A stretch of DNA of 64,000 nt from an uncultured Ruminococcus sp. (GTDB lineage Bacteria > Bacillota > Clostridia > Oscillospirales > Acutalibacteraceae): assembly GCA_902774325.1 (NCBI GenBank), contig CACYIC010000003.1, forward strand, positions 47,852-111,851. Reading direction: 5' to 3'. The first letter of the stretch is position 1. The number at the start of each line of letters is the position of its first letter. The translations under genes and the position numbers were made by a program. Positions 17,138-26,482 of this stretch are shown in pieces. Under the pieces are notes generated by a model that was given only the letters and a program-made list of their open reading frames with translations, was not told the origin of the DNA and made no database searches.

Positions 17138-17518
17138 TCAGTACCTGTCGGCGGTAAAGGCGTTTTCATAATATTCCAGCTTTTCAACTTCCAGAGTGTT
17201 CTCATTTAGAAAAACCTCGCAGACGTCGAAGCGGAAAAATGCGTCCGCGCCGGTTTCGGCAATGAATATCGACGCCGTCCTTATTATCTTCATCCGCTTG
17301 CGGTGATCCACCGCCTCGTAAGGCTCGGTGACAGGATTCAAATGCCTCGTCTTGACCTCGGTAAAAGCTATTATATCTCCCTTTCGGGCGATGATATCTA
17401 TCTCTCCGCAGCGGTTCCTGTAATTTCTGGCAATGATCTTATATTTTTGCTTTTTCAAGTACCGAACGGCATAGTCCTCGCCTATATCGCCGATAAATTT
17501 CGTCGTCCTTCGCATCAT
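17138..17518 (-). CDS. UPF0102 (YraN) family nuclease-like protein
   Basis: 126 residues; the ATG at 17518 overlaps the rnhB stop (ATGA). Contains the restriction-endonuclease-fold pattern of the family: [21 protein letters not shown], then [21 protein letters not shown], where the Glu, Asp and ExK residues would form a metal site. Role unknown, possibly Holliday-junction or DNA-end processing. Last gene of rplS-lepB-rbgA-rnhB-yraN, a common arrangement in Firmicutes. Confidence 0.88.
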   Translation of the reverse strand: MMRRTTKFIGDIGEDYAVRYLKKQKYKIIARNYRNRCGEIDIIARKGDIIAFTEVKTRHLNPVTEPYEAVDHRKRMKIIRTASIFIAETGADAFFRFDVCEVFLNENTLEVEKLEYYENAFTADRY

Positions 17519-18138
17519 GGCGCCAATATCTTTTTCAAAAAGCTCGGGCGGTGGTACGGGCACGCGCCGTATTCCCTGATCGCCTCGATGTGCGCCTTTG
17601 TGCCGTAGCCCTTGTGCTTGTCAAAGCCGTACCGGGGATACTCCTCGGCATACCTGAGGAGAAGTCTGTCCCTTGAGACCTTGGCGAGTATCGAGGCGCA
17701 GGCGATCGACGCCGACCTCGCGTCTCCCTTTATTATATACTCGCTGTCGATCGAGAGCGGCGGGAGGCGGTTGCCGTCGATCATCGCGTAATCAGCTTTT
17801 ACGGACAGACCCTCGACCGCGCGCTTCATAGCCAGCATGGTCGCGTTCAGAATATTGAGCTCCTCTATTTCCTCAACGGTGGCAAAGGCTATGCTGCAGG
17901 CTATCGCCTCGCTTTTGATAACGTCAAAAAGAGCCTCGCGCTTTTTTTCACTCAGCTTTTTCGAATCGTTGACGCCCTCGACGATCCTTCCCTCGGGAAG
18001 GATCACCGCCGCCGCGCAGACGGGACCCGCCAGGGGACCTCTTCCCGCCTCGTCAACTCCGCAGATCGCGGAATATCCGCGGCTTCTTGCCTCGTTTTCA
18101 AATTCCAGCCAGTTGATAACAGCTTTTTCCGCTTTCAT
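17515..18138 (-). CDS. rnhB: Ribonuclease HII
   Basis: 207 residues. Active-site motif [15 protein letters not shown] with DEAGRG, a second acidic site in DYAMIDGN, and [17 protein letters not shown]. Removes ribonucleotides and RNA primers from DNA using Mg/Mn. Overlaps rbgA by four bases and yraN by four bases. Confidence 0.95.
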   Translation of the reverse strand: MKAEKAVINWLEFENEARSRGYSAICGVDEAGRGPLAGPVCAAAVILPEGRIVEGVNDSKKLSEKKREALFDVIKSEAIACSIAFATVEEIEELNILNATMLAMKRAVEGLSVKADYAMIDGNRLPPLSIDSEYIIKGDARSASIACASILAKVSRDRLLLRYAEEYPRYGFDKHKGYGTKAHIEAIREYGACPYHRPSFLKKILAP

Positions 18139-19013
18139 TTCAATTCTCCGTTCGGCATTTCAACCGTTATTCTGCCGAGCTTCGCGGCTCGGAACTCGTC
18201 GAGCAGCATTATAGCGGCGCGCTCGGTATCAATTTCTCCGCCCGAGATCAGCATCCCGCGCTTTCTGCCGATAAGCTCCAGAAGCTCGTGAGAGGGTATC
18301 GCTTCAAGCTCGACGTCCTCAAGCTTGAAGCGCTCGATAAACTCCGCGGGCTTGAGCGATTTCAAAAAGTCCAGAAGCCTCATCGCGAGCAGCTCGATAT
18401 CCATGACCTGATCCTTGACCGCTCCGGTAAAGGCGAGGTGCTCGCCCACGATCTGATCATCGAATTTCGGCCAGAGCACGCCGGGAGTATCCAGCATCTC
18501 GAGGTTTTTGCCGATAGTGAACCACTGATTTCCCCTGGTAACTCCGGGACGATCCTCTACCTTGGCGCGGTTCTGACCGGAGATCCTGTTTATGAAGGAG
18601 GATTTTCCGACGTTAGGTATCCCCACGATCATTATTCTCATCATGGGATTTTTCATGCCCTTGCTCTGAAGCCTCTCGATCTTTTTTCTGAGCACCTGAT
18701 TGACGGCGGCGGGGAATTTGTTGAGTCCTCTTCCGCTTTTGCAGTCGACCGCCACGGCGGTTATCCCCTGCTTTTCAAAATGATCTATCCACATTTTTGT
18801 AGCGGTACGGTTAGCCATATCGCACTTGTTGAGGAGAATGACGCGCGGACGGTTCTGAATGATATTGTTGAGGTCGGGGTTTCGGCTGCTGACGGGGATA
18901 CGCGCGTCGATGATCTCGGCGACCGCGTCGACCAGCTTCAGATTCGCCTGAATCTGCCGCTTGGTCTTGGTCATGTGACCCGGAAACCACTGAATAGTCT
19001 GTTTATCGCTCAT
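18135..19013 (-). CDS. rbgA: Ribosome biogenesis GTPase RbgA/YlqF
   Basis: 292 residues from the ATG at 19013 (GAGGAAG upstream). A circularly permuted GTPase: G4 LLNKCDM comes before G1 [10 protein letters not shown] and G3 DTPGVLWP. The N-terminus has the typical [14 protein letters not shown]. Drives a late step of 50S assembly. The order rplS-lepB-rbgA-rnhB matches B. subtilis and relatives. Confidence 0.95.
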   Translation of the reverse strand: MSDKQTIQWFPGHMTKTKRQIQANLKLVDAVAEIIDARIPVSSRNPDLNNIIQNRPRVILLNKCDMANRTATKMWIDHFEKQGITAVAVDCKSGRGLNKFPAAVNQVLRKKIERLQSKGMKNPMMRIMIVGIPNVGKSSFINRISGQNRAKVEDRPGVTRGNQWFTIGKNLEMLDTPGVLWPKFDDQIVGEHLAFTGAVKDQVMDIELLAMRLLDFLKSLKPAEFIERFKLEDVELEAIPSHELLELIGRKRGMLISGGEIDTERAAIMLLDEFRAAKLGRITVEMPNGELK

Positions 19014-19079
19014 AACTGCTTCCTCTTTCAAAAAATCAAAGCCCATTTCGGACGGAAACAGGCTTCGAGTGTTCTTTGA

Positions 19080-19808
19080 TTAATAAAGATAACCGAAATG
19101 GGTGGGCGGCCAGGCAACAAACTGAGCCTTGCCGATAACGTCCTTTTTGTCGATCAAGCCGATCCTTGTGCTTCGGCTGTCGAGAGAAACGGCTCTGTTA
19201 TCACCCATTACAAAAATCTTCCCCTCGGGGATGACCTCCGGGATGACGTTGTCGCCCTGATTTCCCGAGAAGGTAGTGCCCTTGATATAGGGCTCGTCAA
19301 GCTCGATTCCGTCGACAATGATCCTGTCGTTCTCATAGTCGAGCTTAACCGTCTGTCCCTCGGTGGCGATAACGCGCTTGATGATCGGCTTTTCATACTC
19401 GGCGCCGTGAGAAATAACTACGATATCGTTATTGTGCGGCGTATAGAGCATATCCGTAACGATAACCTTATCGTTTGTTGCGAGAGTATCGTTCATCGAG
19501 GTTCCTTCAACATCAACAAGGCGGAAAACGAACACCAGGAAAACAACCACGATCGCCACCGCGAAAATAACGCAGCGGATCCAATCGTACATCCCGGGCG
19601 CGAAGCCGTCGGGCTGCATTACCTTGAATTGCTTGTCGTTAAGCTCTTCCTCTATCGAATCCGGCTCCTCGTCCTTGAAGCTCATAAGTTTTTCGCGCAT
19701 CGTATGCTTATCGTTTTTGCGCTTCGAATTGAAGAACATATCGGGGTTCATATCCGAAGCAAGATCGACGCCGCGCTTTTTTTCGCTGTTTTTGATTTCT
19801 TCGCTCAA
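19080..19808 (-). CDS. lepB: Signal peptidase I (first bacterial-type copy)
   Basis: 242 residues from a TTG at 19808, placed about 7 bases after AGGTGAT; GTGs at 19811 and 19817 are alternatives. Long acidic/basic cytoplasmic N-terminus (about 75 residues), one transmembrane helix (CVIFAVAIVVVFLVFVFRLV), then the catalytic Ser in GTSMNDTL, Lys in IIKRVIATEG, and box E GDNRAVSLDSR. Removes signal peptides on the outer membrane face. Lies 65 bases after rplS. A paralogue lies on the other side of rplS, and a SipW-type enzyme lies at 57,176. Confidence 0.93.
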   Translation of the reverse strand: MSEEIKNSEKKRGVDLASDMNPDMFFNSKRKNDKHTMREKLMSFKDEEPDSIEEELNDKQFKVMQPDGFAPGMYDWIRCVIFAVAIVVVFLVFVFRLVDVEGTSMNDTLATNDKVIVTDMLYTPHNNDIVVISHGAEYEKPIIKRVIATEGQTVKLDYENDRIIVDGIELDEPYIKGTTFSGNQGDNVIPEVIPEGKIFVMGDNRAVSLDSRSTRIGLIDKKDVIGKAQFVAWPPTHFGYLY

Positions 19809-19885
19809 CACAATCACCTGCTTATTGAATGGTCAATGGATAAAGGGGAACTTAAGCAAGTTCCCCCTTTTGTGTATTCGAGAAT

Positions 19886-20233
19886 TTACTTACGAATCTG
19901 TTCCTTTACCTTGGCAGCCTTACCTACTCTGTCGCGCAGATAATAGAGCTTGCTTCTGCGAACCTTACCGTAGCGAACAACCTTGACGTCCTGTACGTTG
20001 GGGGAATGGAGAGGAAATACTCTCTCTACGCCAACGCCGTAAGCAACGCGTCTTACTGTAAAGGTCTCGGCTACGCCGCTTCCTCTCTTAGCGATAACGG
20101 TGCCCTCGAACATCTGGGTTCTTTCTCTTTCACCTTCACGGATTTTTACGGATACCCTTACGGTATCGCCGATGCCGAACTCGGGGGTGGATTCCTTAAC
20201 GGATCCGGCAGCGATTGATTTTAATGCGTCCAT
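19886..20233 (-). CDS. rplS: 50S ribosomal protein L19
   Basis: 115 residues, family length. Conserved [54 protein letters not shown] and the C-terminal [19 protein letters not shown]. Located at the 30S/50S interface. AGGAGG ribosome site; transcribed from the promoter at 20358-20386 with a leader of about 115 nt. Confidence 0.97.
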   Translation of the reverse strand: MDALKSIAAGSVKESTPEFGIGDTVRVSVKIREGERERTQMFEGTVIAKRGSGVAETFTVRRVAYGVGVERVFPLHSPNVQDVKVVRYGKVRRSKLYYLRDRVGKAAKVKEQIRK

Positions 20234-20352
20234 TTTTTATCCTCCTAATATTTACCCGATATTCATACCTTCCACGGCAGCGGACTATCAGTTTCAAAAT
20301 GGCGGCTGAGCCGCTGTTTGACCACGTCGCTGGAACGACGGAACCAAATTCC
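20234..20352 (-). promoter_or_regulatory. 5' leader of rplS, possible autoregulatory element
   Basis: About 115 nt between the predicted start site and rplS. On the minus strand it contains GGTTCCGTCGTTCC, CGACGTGG and a GCGGCT/AGCCGC hairpin. Firmicutes often carry an L19 leader here; I cannot confirm the match by eye. Confidence 0.35.
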
Positions 20353-20357
20353 AGAAT

Positions 20358-20386
20358 ATTATATCACATCACAAATTATAATGCAA
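20358..20386 (-). promoter_or_regulatory. SigA promoter of rplS operon
   Basis: TTGCAT (20386-20381), 17-bp spacer, TATAAT (20363-20358) on the minus strand. Confidence 0.85.
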
Positions 20387-20440
20387 GTGTTTTTTTAAAT
20401 TATTTTCCGACGCGGCATATTTGCCGCTTATTACGACAGA

Positions 20441-21022
20441 CTACAGAAGCCGGAAGCGATCGAACGGGAAGAAAACCAGCGTTGCCTTGCCGACAATGCT
20501 TTCCCTGTCGATCAGCCCGACACGTGAATCGCGGCTGTCCATCGAGTCGTTCCGGTTATCGCCCATCACGAACACCTTTCCCTCGGGGATCACCTCGGGG
20601 ATATCGTAATCCGCCTCCTGTCTGCCGAAGGTCAGCCCGCCGTAGATGTAAGGCTCGTCGAGCTCTACCCCGTCTACGATCACCTTTTCGTTTTCGTAGT
20701 CGAGCCTGAGAGTCTCGCCCTCGGTGGCGATAACTCTCTTTATGAGGCGGCGTCCGTATTTCTCGGTCGGAGCGATCACGACGATATCGCCGTCCTCCGG
20801 AGTGTAAAACAGCTCCGTCAGAATAACGCGGTCATTGTTTACGAGGGTATCGAACATCGAGATACCGTCGACTCTTACGATGCGGAACACAAATATAAAG
20901 CACAGCGCCAGCACAACAAAGACGCAGGCAAAGCTCTTTGCCCAGTCAAGGATAACCACAGCCGCGCCGGAATTATTGGTTTCAAATCTGATTTTTGTTT
21001 TTTGCTCTGGCGATCTTTTCAT
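20441..21022 (-). CDS. lepB: Signal peptidase I (second bacterial-type copy)
   Basis: 193 residues, shorter than the copy at 19080 because the cytoplasmic extension is lacking. One transmembrane helix (about 30-48), catalytic Ser in DGISMFDTL, Lys in RRLIKRVIATEG, and GDNRNDSMDSRDSR in box E. GGAG ribosome site seven bases before the ATG. It stops just before the rplS promoter, so it is transcribed separately from its paralogue. The two copies share long blocks (EVIPEGKVFVMGDNR type), suggesting a local duplication around rplS. Confidence 0.93.
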   Translation of the reverse strand: MKRSPEQKTKIRFETNNSGAAVVILDWAKSFACVFVVLALCFIFVFRIVRVDGISMFDTLVNNDRVILTELFYTPEDGDIVVIAPTEKYGRRLIKRVIATEGETLRLDYENEKVIVDGVELDEPYIYGGLTFGRQEADYDIPEVIPEGKVFVMGDNRNDSMDSRDSRVGLIDRESIVGKATLVFFPFDRFRLL

Positions 21023-21093
21023 AAAACACTCCGAAATATTTTTTATGCTGTTATTCTACCGCATAAAAAGCCGCAAATCAAGCGGATCCGAGA

Positions 21094-22011
21094 TTATTCA
21101 CTCATTCTTCGCAGCTTTTTCAGAAAATCCTCAAAATAGCGCGGAAGCTCCGATTCAAATTCCAGATATTCGCCGCTTGCGGGATGAATAAAACCGATTT
21201 TGCGGGCGTGAAGACATTGTCCGGTAAAATCGACCCTCTCGCGCCTGACGCCGTAGACCTGATCGCCCGCTACGGGATGACCGAGGTACGCCATGTGGAC
21301 GCGTATCTGGTGGGTTCGCCCGGTTTGGAGCCTGCACCTGATATGCGTATAGCCCCCGAAGCGCTCGATTACGCTGTAGTGAGTTACGGCGTTTTTGCTG
21401 TTTTTGGCGGTCACGCACATCTTCTTGCGGTCGTTGGGATTCCTGCCAATGGGCGCGTCCACCGTGCCCTCGTCGTCCCTGATATTCCCGAAAACCACAG
21501 CTTCGTACTCCCGCGTGAAGGAATGAGCCTTTATCTGCTCGGCGAGACGGATATGGGCAAAATCATTTTTGGCGACTATGAGCAGCCCGCTCGTGTCCTT
21601 GTCGATGCGGTGAACGATCCCCGGGCGCATGACGCCGTTTATCCCCGAAAGGCTGTCTCCGCAGTGATAAAGCAGGGCGTTGACCAGCGTTCCCTCATAA
21701 TTGCCCGCGGCGGGATGAACGACCATGCCCTTAGGCTTGTTGACAACGATCAGGTCGCTGTCCTCGTAGACCACCTCGATCGGGATATTCTCCGCCTTGG
21801 CTTCATAAGGGACAGGCTCGGGAACGGCGACGATGATCTTATCGCCGAGCCTGAGCTTTGTCTTTTTGCCGGCAGGCGCTCCGTTCACCCTCACCGCCTG
21901 CTGTTCGGCAAGAGAGGCGGCGGCGCTTCTCGACAGTCCCAGCCCTGACTCGGCTATGAATTTGTCCAGACGTATCCCGTCCAGACCGCAGACAAGCTCG
22001 TGCTCAGTCAT
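21094..22011 (-). CDS. rluD: RluD-type 23S rRNA pseudouridine synthase
   Basis: 305 residues. N-terminal S4 RNA-binding domain (IRLDKFIAESGLGLSRSAAASL), then the catalytic domain with GIVHRIDKDTSGLLIVAKND carrying the active-site Asp, and RTHQIRVHMAYLGHPVAGD. Isomerises uridines in 23S rRNA. Overlaps the end of lspA by 8 bases, the usual lspA-rluD (ylyB) pair of Firmicutes. Confidence 0.93.
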   Translation of the reverse strand: MTEHELVCGLDGIRLDKFIAESGLGLSRSAAASLAEQQAVRVNGAPAGKKTKLRLGDKIIVAVPEPVPYEAKAENIPIEVVYEDSDLIVVNKPKGMVVHPAAGNYEGTLVNALLYHCGDSLSGINGVMRPGIVHRIDKDTSGLLIVAKNDFAHIRLAEQIKAHSFTREYEAVVFGNIRDDEGTVDAPIGRNPNDRKKMCVTAKNSKNAVTHYSVIERFGGYTHIRCRLQTGRTHQIRVHMAYLGHPVAGDQVYGVRRERVDFTGQCLHARKIGFIHPASGEYLEFESELPRYFEDFLKKLRRMSE

Positions 22012-22480
22012 TTTTGATATCCTTCTTCTTTTTAAGCGCGTCGCTGAAAAACAGGATATATATCACAAGTATCGCCACTCCGAAGGTGATGCAGTAGTCG
22101 GCGAAATTGCATATCGGCGGGAAAAACGAAAGGCTGATATAGTCGATAACGTAGCCGTAGAGCACGCGGTCGATGAGATTTCCGATGCCGCCGCCGATAA
22201 TAAGCCCCGCGCAGACATAAAAGAGCCTTCCCGACGGACGCTTTTTGAACATATAAAAGACGATCGCCGCGATCATGACCGACGTAAGAATCACAAAAAA
22301 CCAGCGCATATCCTTGAACATCCCGAAGGCTACGCCTCGGTTCTCGGTGTAGGTGAGCTTGAGAAGTCCGGGTATCAATTCCAGATCTCCGGACAGCTTC
22401 AGATTACCTGAAACAAAAATTTTTATCAGCTGATCGGCAGCCGTGACTAAGATTCCGATCAAAATAGCAATAACGGGCAT
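22004..22480 (-). CDS. lspA: Lipoprotein signal peptidase (signal peptidase II)
   Basis: 158 residues, four hydrophobic helices. Catalytic Asp pair in GGGIGNLIDRV and NFADYCITFG. Cleaves prolipoproteins after lipidation in the membrane; the window encodes several clients (genes at 384, 3146, 5265, 49925). GGAGG ribosome site. Confidence 0.95.
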   Translation of the reverse strand: MPVIAILIGILVTAADQLIKIFVSGNLKLSGDLELIPGLLKLTYTENRGVAFGMFKDMRWFFVILTSVMIAAIVFYMFKKRPSGRLFYVCAGLIIGGGIGNLIDRVLYGYVIDYISLSFFPPICNFADYCITFGVAILVIYILFFSDALKKKKDIKND

Positions 22481-22679
22481 AAGTCCTCCGTTCCGGCGTC
22501 TTTGAGGCTTAGCTTAGTTCCGGGAAAAACAACGCGGTATCGCGGAAAAAGCTCCGCACTATTATGCGTTTTTCAATTATTAATCAAGCCCCGGCTCAAA
22601 GGCGCGGATGTTATAATATATTTAAATGCCTTTTCTATTCGTAAAAAGGCGCGGCAAAAAACCGCGCCGAATTACTTCA
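22481..22679. other. Intergenic stretch upstream of lspA
   Basis: About 200 bases without a supported gene. It includes a GCGGC...GCCGC-like hairpin (near 22651-22668, GCGCGGCAAAAAACCGCGC) and abuts repeat R1 copy a. No clear promoter was recognised. Confidence 0.4.
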
Positions 22680-22839
22680 GGACGCCTCCGAAAGCTTCCG
22701 TTGTTCAGAGGCGCGAATAAACTAATAGTGGATTTATGTCAAAACGACGCCGCCGTACCGAAGTATAGCGAGGGGTCTTGACAGAAATATGCCGTGAAAG
22801 CCTCGCGCTTACGGGCGGCAAGAGATTACCGGAGTTGCC
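22680..22839 (+). repeat. Interspersed repeat R1, copy a (MITE-like)
   Basis: 160 bp, alignable end to end without large gaps to the copy at 39104-39264. Conserved blocks are TTGTTCAGAG-CGCG, GTCAAAAC-ACG and CGAGGGGTCTTGACAGAAAT. Its ends (GGACGCCTCCG and CGGAGTTGCC) are degenerate forms of the terminal inverted repeats of the other copy. Lies between the ileS stop and lspA. Confidence 0.75.
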
Positions 22840-22852
22840 GTTTATCGGCGGA

Positions 22853-25618
22853 TCACTCCATAATGCCGCAGCAGCGCGCGCAGAGCGTGGGATGAGCGAG
22901 GCTTGCGCCGACCGTCCTGCTGACGACCCAGCAGCGCTCGCACTTTTCTCCCTGAGCCTTATCAGCGGTGATCTCAAGCTCTCCGCCGTTGTCCGCGATC
23001 TCGACCTCGGAAACGATGAATACATCCTTGAGCTCCTTTTCCGCCTTTTTCAGGAATTCGAGCTTTTCGCCGCCGGCGGCGAGGGTGATCTTTGCCTCGA
23101 GCGAGCCCTTGATGAGCTTATCCTTGATCATGGGCTCAAGCGTCTTTTTGACGTCGTCGCGAAGAGCATGGATCTCGTCCCAGAACGCCATGAAATCGTC
23201 GTCGGCGTCAACGGAAACCTTCTGAGGCATCTCGTTGTAGATGATGTGCTCTTTGTCGTCCGCCGCCGAATGGGGCATGAACTTCCAGATCTCGTCGGAG
23301 GTGTAAGCCAGGATCGGCGCCAGCATTCTCGTCATGGCGTTGAGGATGAGGTAGATCGAGGTCTGCGCCGCTCTCCTGAGCTTGCTGTCCGCCTTCTCGG
23401 TATAGAGCCTGTCCTTGAGGACGTCGAGGTAGAAGTTGGACATATCAACGACGCAGAAATTGTGGATGCTGTGGTATACGATATGGAACTCGTAATTGTC
23501 GTAAGCGGTCTTGACTCTGTCGATCAGGCTGTTGAGCTGAGCGAGCGCCCACTTGTCGATCTCGGTAAGCTCGTCGGCTCCGACCATATCCTTGTCGGGA
23601 TCGAAATCGTAGAGGTTTCCGAGAATATATCTCGCGGTGTTCCTGATTTTTCTGTATGCCTCGGAACGCTGCTTGAGTATCTCAAAGGAGATGTTCACGT
23701 CTGACTGGTAGTCGCAGGAGGCGACCCAGAGCCTGAGCACGTCGGCGCCGTACTGCTTGATGACCTCCTGAGGGCTTATGCCGTTGCCGAGCGACTTGCT
23801 CATCTTCCTCTTTTCCATATCGAGGATCATTCCGTGAGTGAGGACGGTCTTGTAGGGAGCCGTGCCCATTGTCGCTACGGAGGTGAGAAGCGAGGACTGG
23901 AACCAGCCTCTGTACTGGTCGTTGCCCTCGAGATAAAGATCGGCGGGGAAGCTGAGATAGCCGCGGCGCTTTACAACCGAGGTATGGGTCGAGCCGCTGT
24001 CGAACCAAACGTCCATGATATCCTTCTCTTTATCAAAGCTCTCGCAGCCGCACTTTGAGCACTTCGTGCCCTTGGGAAGCAGCTCGGAAGCCTCGCGCGA
24101 GAACCACGCGTTCGAGCCCTCTCTGCCGAAAACCTCCGCTACGGCAAGCATGGCGTTCTTGTCGATAAGGGGCTCGGAGCAGTCTCTGCAGTAGAAGATC
24201 GGGATCGGAACGCCCCATTTTCTCTGGCGCGAAATACACCAATCCTTTCTTTCGCGCACCATTGAGGTGATCCTGTCCTTGCCCCAGGCAGGGATCCATT
24301 CGACCTCGTTGATAGCGTTTACCGCCTCGTCCTTAAAATCATCGACGGAGCAGAACCACTGATCGGTAGCTCTGAAGAGGATGGGAGATTTACATCTCCA
24401 GCAGTGCGGATACTGGTGGATTATCTTCTTGAGCGCGAAGAGAGCGCCTGTTTCATCGAGATTGATCGCGATTTTCTTGTTTGCCTCTTCCGTTGTAAGT
24501 CCGGCAAACTGACCTGCCTCCTCGGTGAGGACGCCGTCGCCGTTCACGGGACAGATCACGGGGATCTCGGGATAATTGCGGCAGACGTTGTAGTCGTCTA
24601 CGCCGTGACCGGGAGCCGTATGAACGCAGCCTGTACCGCTTTCGAGAGTAACATGATCTCCGACGATGAGCAGGGATTCGCGGTCGAGGAAGGGATGCTG
24701 AGTTTTCATATACTCGAGCTCGCTGCCCTTGATGGTCGCGACTGCCTCGTAATCGGCAAGTCCCGCCTCCTCCATCGCGGATTTGTAGAGATCGGTCGCC
24801 ATTACGTAGTATTCCTCGCCGCACCTGATCACCGAATAATCATATCTGGGACCGACGCAGATAGCGACGTTCGCGGGAAGGGTCCAGGTGGTCGTGGTCC
24901 AGATCACGAAGAACACCTTCGAGGGGTCGATGCCCATGGCGGAGAATTTGCCGAGGTCATCGGTCACGCGGAATTTAACATAAATTGAGTGGCAGGGATC
25001 CTCGGCGTACTCGATCTCCGCCTCGGCAAGCGCGGTCTTGCACTCGGGGCACCAATAAACGGGCTTGAGTCCGCGGTAGATGTAGCCCTTGTCCGCCATC
25101 TCGGCGAACACCTTGATCTGCTCCGCCTCAAACTCGTGATTGAGGGTGACGTAGGGGTTGTCCCACTCGCCGATACAGCCCAGACGCTTGAACTGCTCGC
25201 GCTGGTCGTTGATATAGCCTCTTACAAACTCCTCGCAGAGCTTTCTGAGCTCGACCGTCGAGATGTCGGCGCTGCTGCCGATGCCCGCCTTCTGTCTTGC
25301 CTTGAGCTCGGTGGGAAGTCCGTGAGTGTCCCAGCCGGGGACGAACGGGGACTTGAAGCCCGCCATGTTTTTGTATCTTACGATGAAATCCTTGAGGATC
25401 TTGTTAAGCGCGTGGCCGAGGTGGATATTGCCGTTCGCGTAGGGCGGTCCGTCGTGAAGCACGAACATCGGCTTGCCCTCGTTTTTCTCCATGAGCTTAT
25501 CGTAGACCTTCTCGTCCTCCCATGCCTTGAGAGTCACGGGCTCGCTCTTGGGCAGTCCCGCTCTCATGGGGAAATCGGTATTTGGAAGGTTCAAGGTTTT
25601 ATTATAATCCTGTGACAT
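22853..25618 (-). CDS. ileS: Isoleucyl-tRNA synthetase
   Basis: 921 residues. Class I motifs GNIHLGHALN (HIGH) and KMSKS in KRKMSKSLGN, a long CP1 editing insertion, anticodon-binding domain, and a C-terminal zinc site (CERCW and CARCC). Charges tRNA-Ile in the cytoplasm. GGAGAG ribosome site. It follows divIVA as in many Firmicutes. The 130-base gap upstream shows no T-box sequence, so it is probably expressed from the upstream operon. Confidence 0.97.
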   Translation of the reverse strand: MSQDYNKTLNLPNTDFPMRAGLPKSEPVTLKAWEDEKVYDKLMEKNEGKPMFVLHDGPPYANGNIHLGHALNKILKDFIVRYKNMAGFKSPFVPGWDTHGLPTELKARQKAGIGSSADISTVELRKLCEEFVRGYINDQREQFKRLGCIGEWDNPYVTLNHEFEAEQIKVFAEMADKGYIYRGLKPVYWCPECKTALAEAEIEYAEDPCHSIYVKFRVTDDLGKFSAMGIDPSKVFFVIWTTTTWTLPANVAICVGPRYDYSVIRCGEEYYVMATDLYKSAMEEAGLADYEAVATIKGSELEYMKTQHPFLDRESLLIVGDHVTLESGTGCVHTAPGHGVDDYNVCRNYPEIPVICPVNGDGVLTEEAGQFAGLTTEEANKKIAINLDETGALFALKKIIHQYPHCWRCKSPILFRATDQWFCSVDDFKDEAVNAINEVEWIPAWGKDRITSMVRERKDWCISRQRKWGVPIPIFYCRDCSEPLIDKNAMLAVAEVFGREGSNAWFSREASELLPKGTKCSKCGCESFDKEKDIMDVWFDSGSTHTSVVKRRGYLSFPADLYLEGNDQYRGWFQSSLLTSVATMGTAPYKTVLTHGMILDMEKRKMSKSLGNGISPQEVIKQYGADVLRLWVASCDYQSDVNISFEILKQRSEAYRKIRNTARYILGNLYDFDPDKDMVGADELTEIDKWALAQLNSLIDRVKTAYDNYEFHIVYHSIHNFCVVDMSNFYLDVLKDRLYTEKADSKLRRAAQTSIYLILNAMTRMLAPILAYTSDEIWKFMPHSAADDKEHIIYNEMPQKVSVDADDDFMAFWDEIHALRDDVKKTLEPMIKDKLIKGSLEAKITLAAGGEKLEFLKKAEKELKDVFIVSEVEIADNGGELEITADKAQGEKCERCWVVSRTVGASLAHPTLCARCCGIME

Positions 25619-25750
25619 TTTTCGCTCTCCAAACTATTTTGTACTAATGAATTACTCTATTTAAGGCGGCGCCGCGCATATCGAGGTGCGCCAAACTTTC
25701 AAAACCATTTTGTCGGATCGCCGAAAAGCCGGCGTCCCTGCTATATAAGA

Positions 25751-26470
25751 TTACTCCGCGGAAACGTCGTAGTTGTCTCCGAATTTGAGGTGACCGAATT
25801 TTGTCGGGCGGCGGGGCGCGACCTTGGTTCCGTCATCCTCGGTGAGCGCGACGGCGGGTCCGATCACGGGCGCCTGAGCGGGAGTGGCAACGGGAGCGGG
25901 CTGAACAGCGGGCTCCGGAGTGTAAACGGGCTCGTCGACGGGAGCGGCAGGCACGGGCGCGGGAAGGGGCTCGGTGGGATATTTCGCGTCGACCTCCTTC
26001 TTTCTCTCCTCAAAATCGGCGTTTGTGGGGAGCTCGTCGATCGCCTTGATGTGATTTCTGTAAAGCTCGATCAGCTCGCCTCTGAGGTTAACGGCGTCAG
26101 CCTGGAGCTGGAGGTAGTTTTCCTTCTCGAGCGCTGTCGCGCGGTTTGCATCAACAAGCAGCCCCTGAGCCTTCTCCTCCGCGTCGCGGATGATCTTGGC
26201 GGCTCTTTCCTTAGCCTCCTTGATGCAGGCGTCGCTCATTTTTTGAGAGGTGAGAAGGGCGTTTCTGACTGTTTCCTCGTCGGAACGGTACTCCTCGACG
26301 CGGGTCGCGAGACGGTCGATCTTGTGAACAAGATTCGTCTTTTCCTTCTTGAGCTGCTCAAAGGTCGCAATGACCTCATCAATAAAGGCGTCGACGTCCT
26401 CGGCTCTGTAGCCGCCGCTGAGAGTCGCCTTTCTGAAGCTTATATTTCTGATCTCATCAATTGTAAGCAT
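25751..26470 (-). CDS. divIVA: DivIVA-family septum/pole protein
   Basis: 239 residues from the ATG at 26470 (AGGAG, 8 bases). N-terminal membrane-curvature domain with ISFRKATLSGGYRAEDVDAFID, a long coiled coil (about 35-150), then a Pro/Ala-rich linker (PAPVPAAPVDEPVYTPEPA) and a short basic/aromatic tail. Marks negatively curved membrane at septa and poles and recruits division or wall proteins. Follows ylmH in the ylmE-sepF-ylmH-divIVA order. Confidence 0.92.
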   Translation of the reverse strand: MLTIDEIRNISFRKATLSGGYRAEDVDAFIDEVIATFEQLKKEKTNLVHKIDRLATRVEEYRSDEETVRNALLTSQKMSDACIKEAKERAAKIIRDAEEKAQGLLVDANRATALEKENYLQLQADAVNLRGELIELYRNHIKAIDELPTNADFEERKKEVDAKYPTEPLPAPVPAAPVDEPVYTPEPAVQPAPVATPAQAPVIGPAVALTEDDGTKVAPRRPTKFGHLKFGDNYDVSAE

Positions 26471-26482
26471 TGTTCGCACTCC

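Noticed and set aside
25619-25750. T-box ahead of ileS
   Set aside because: No TGGAACC-type T-box sequence or terminator in the 130-base gap.
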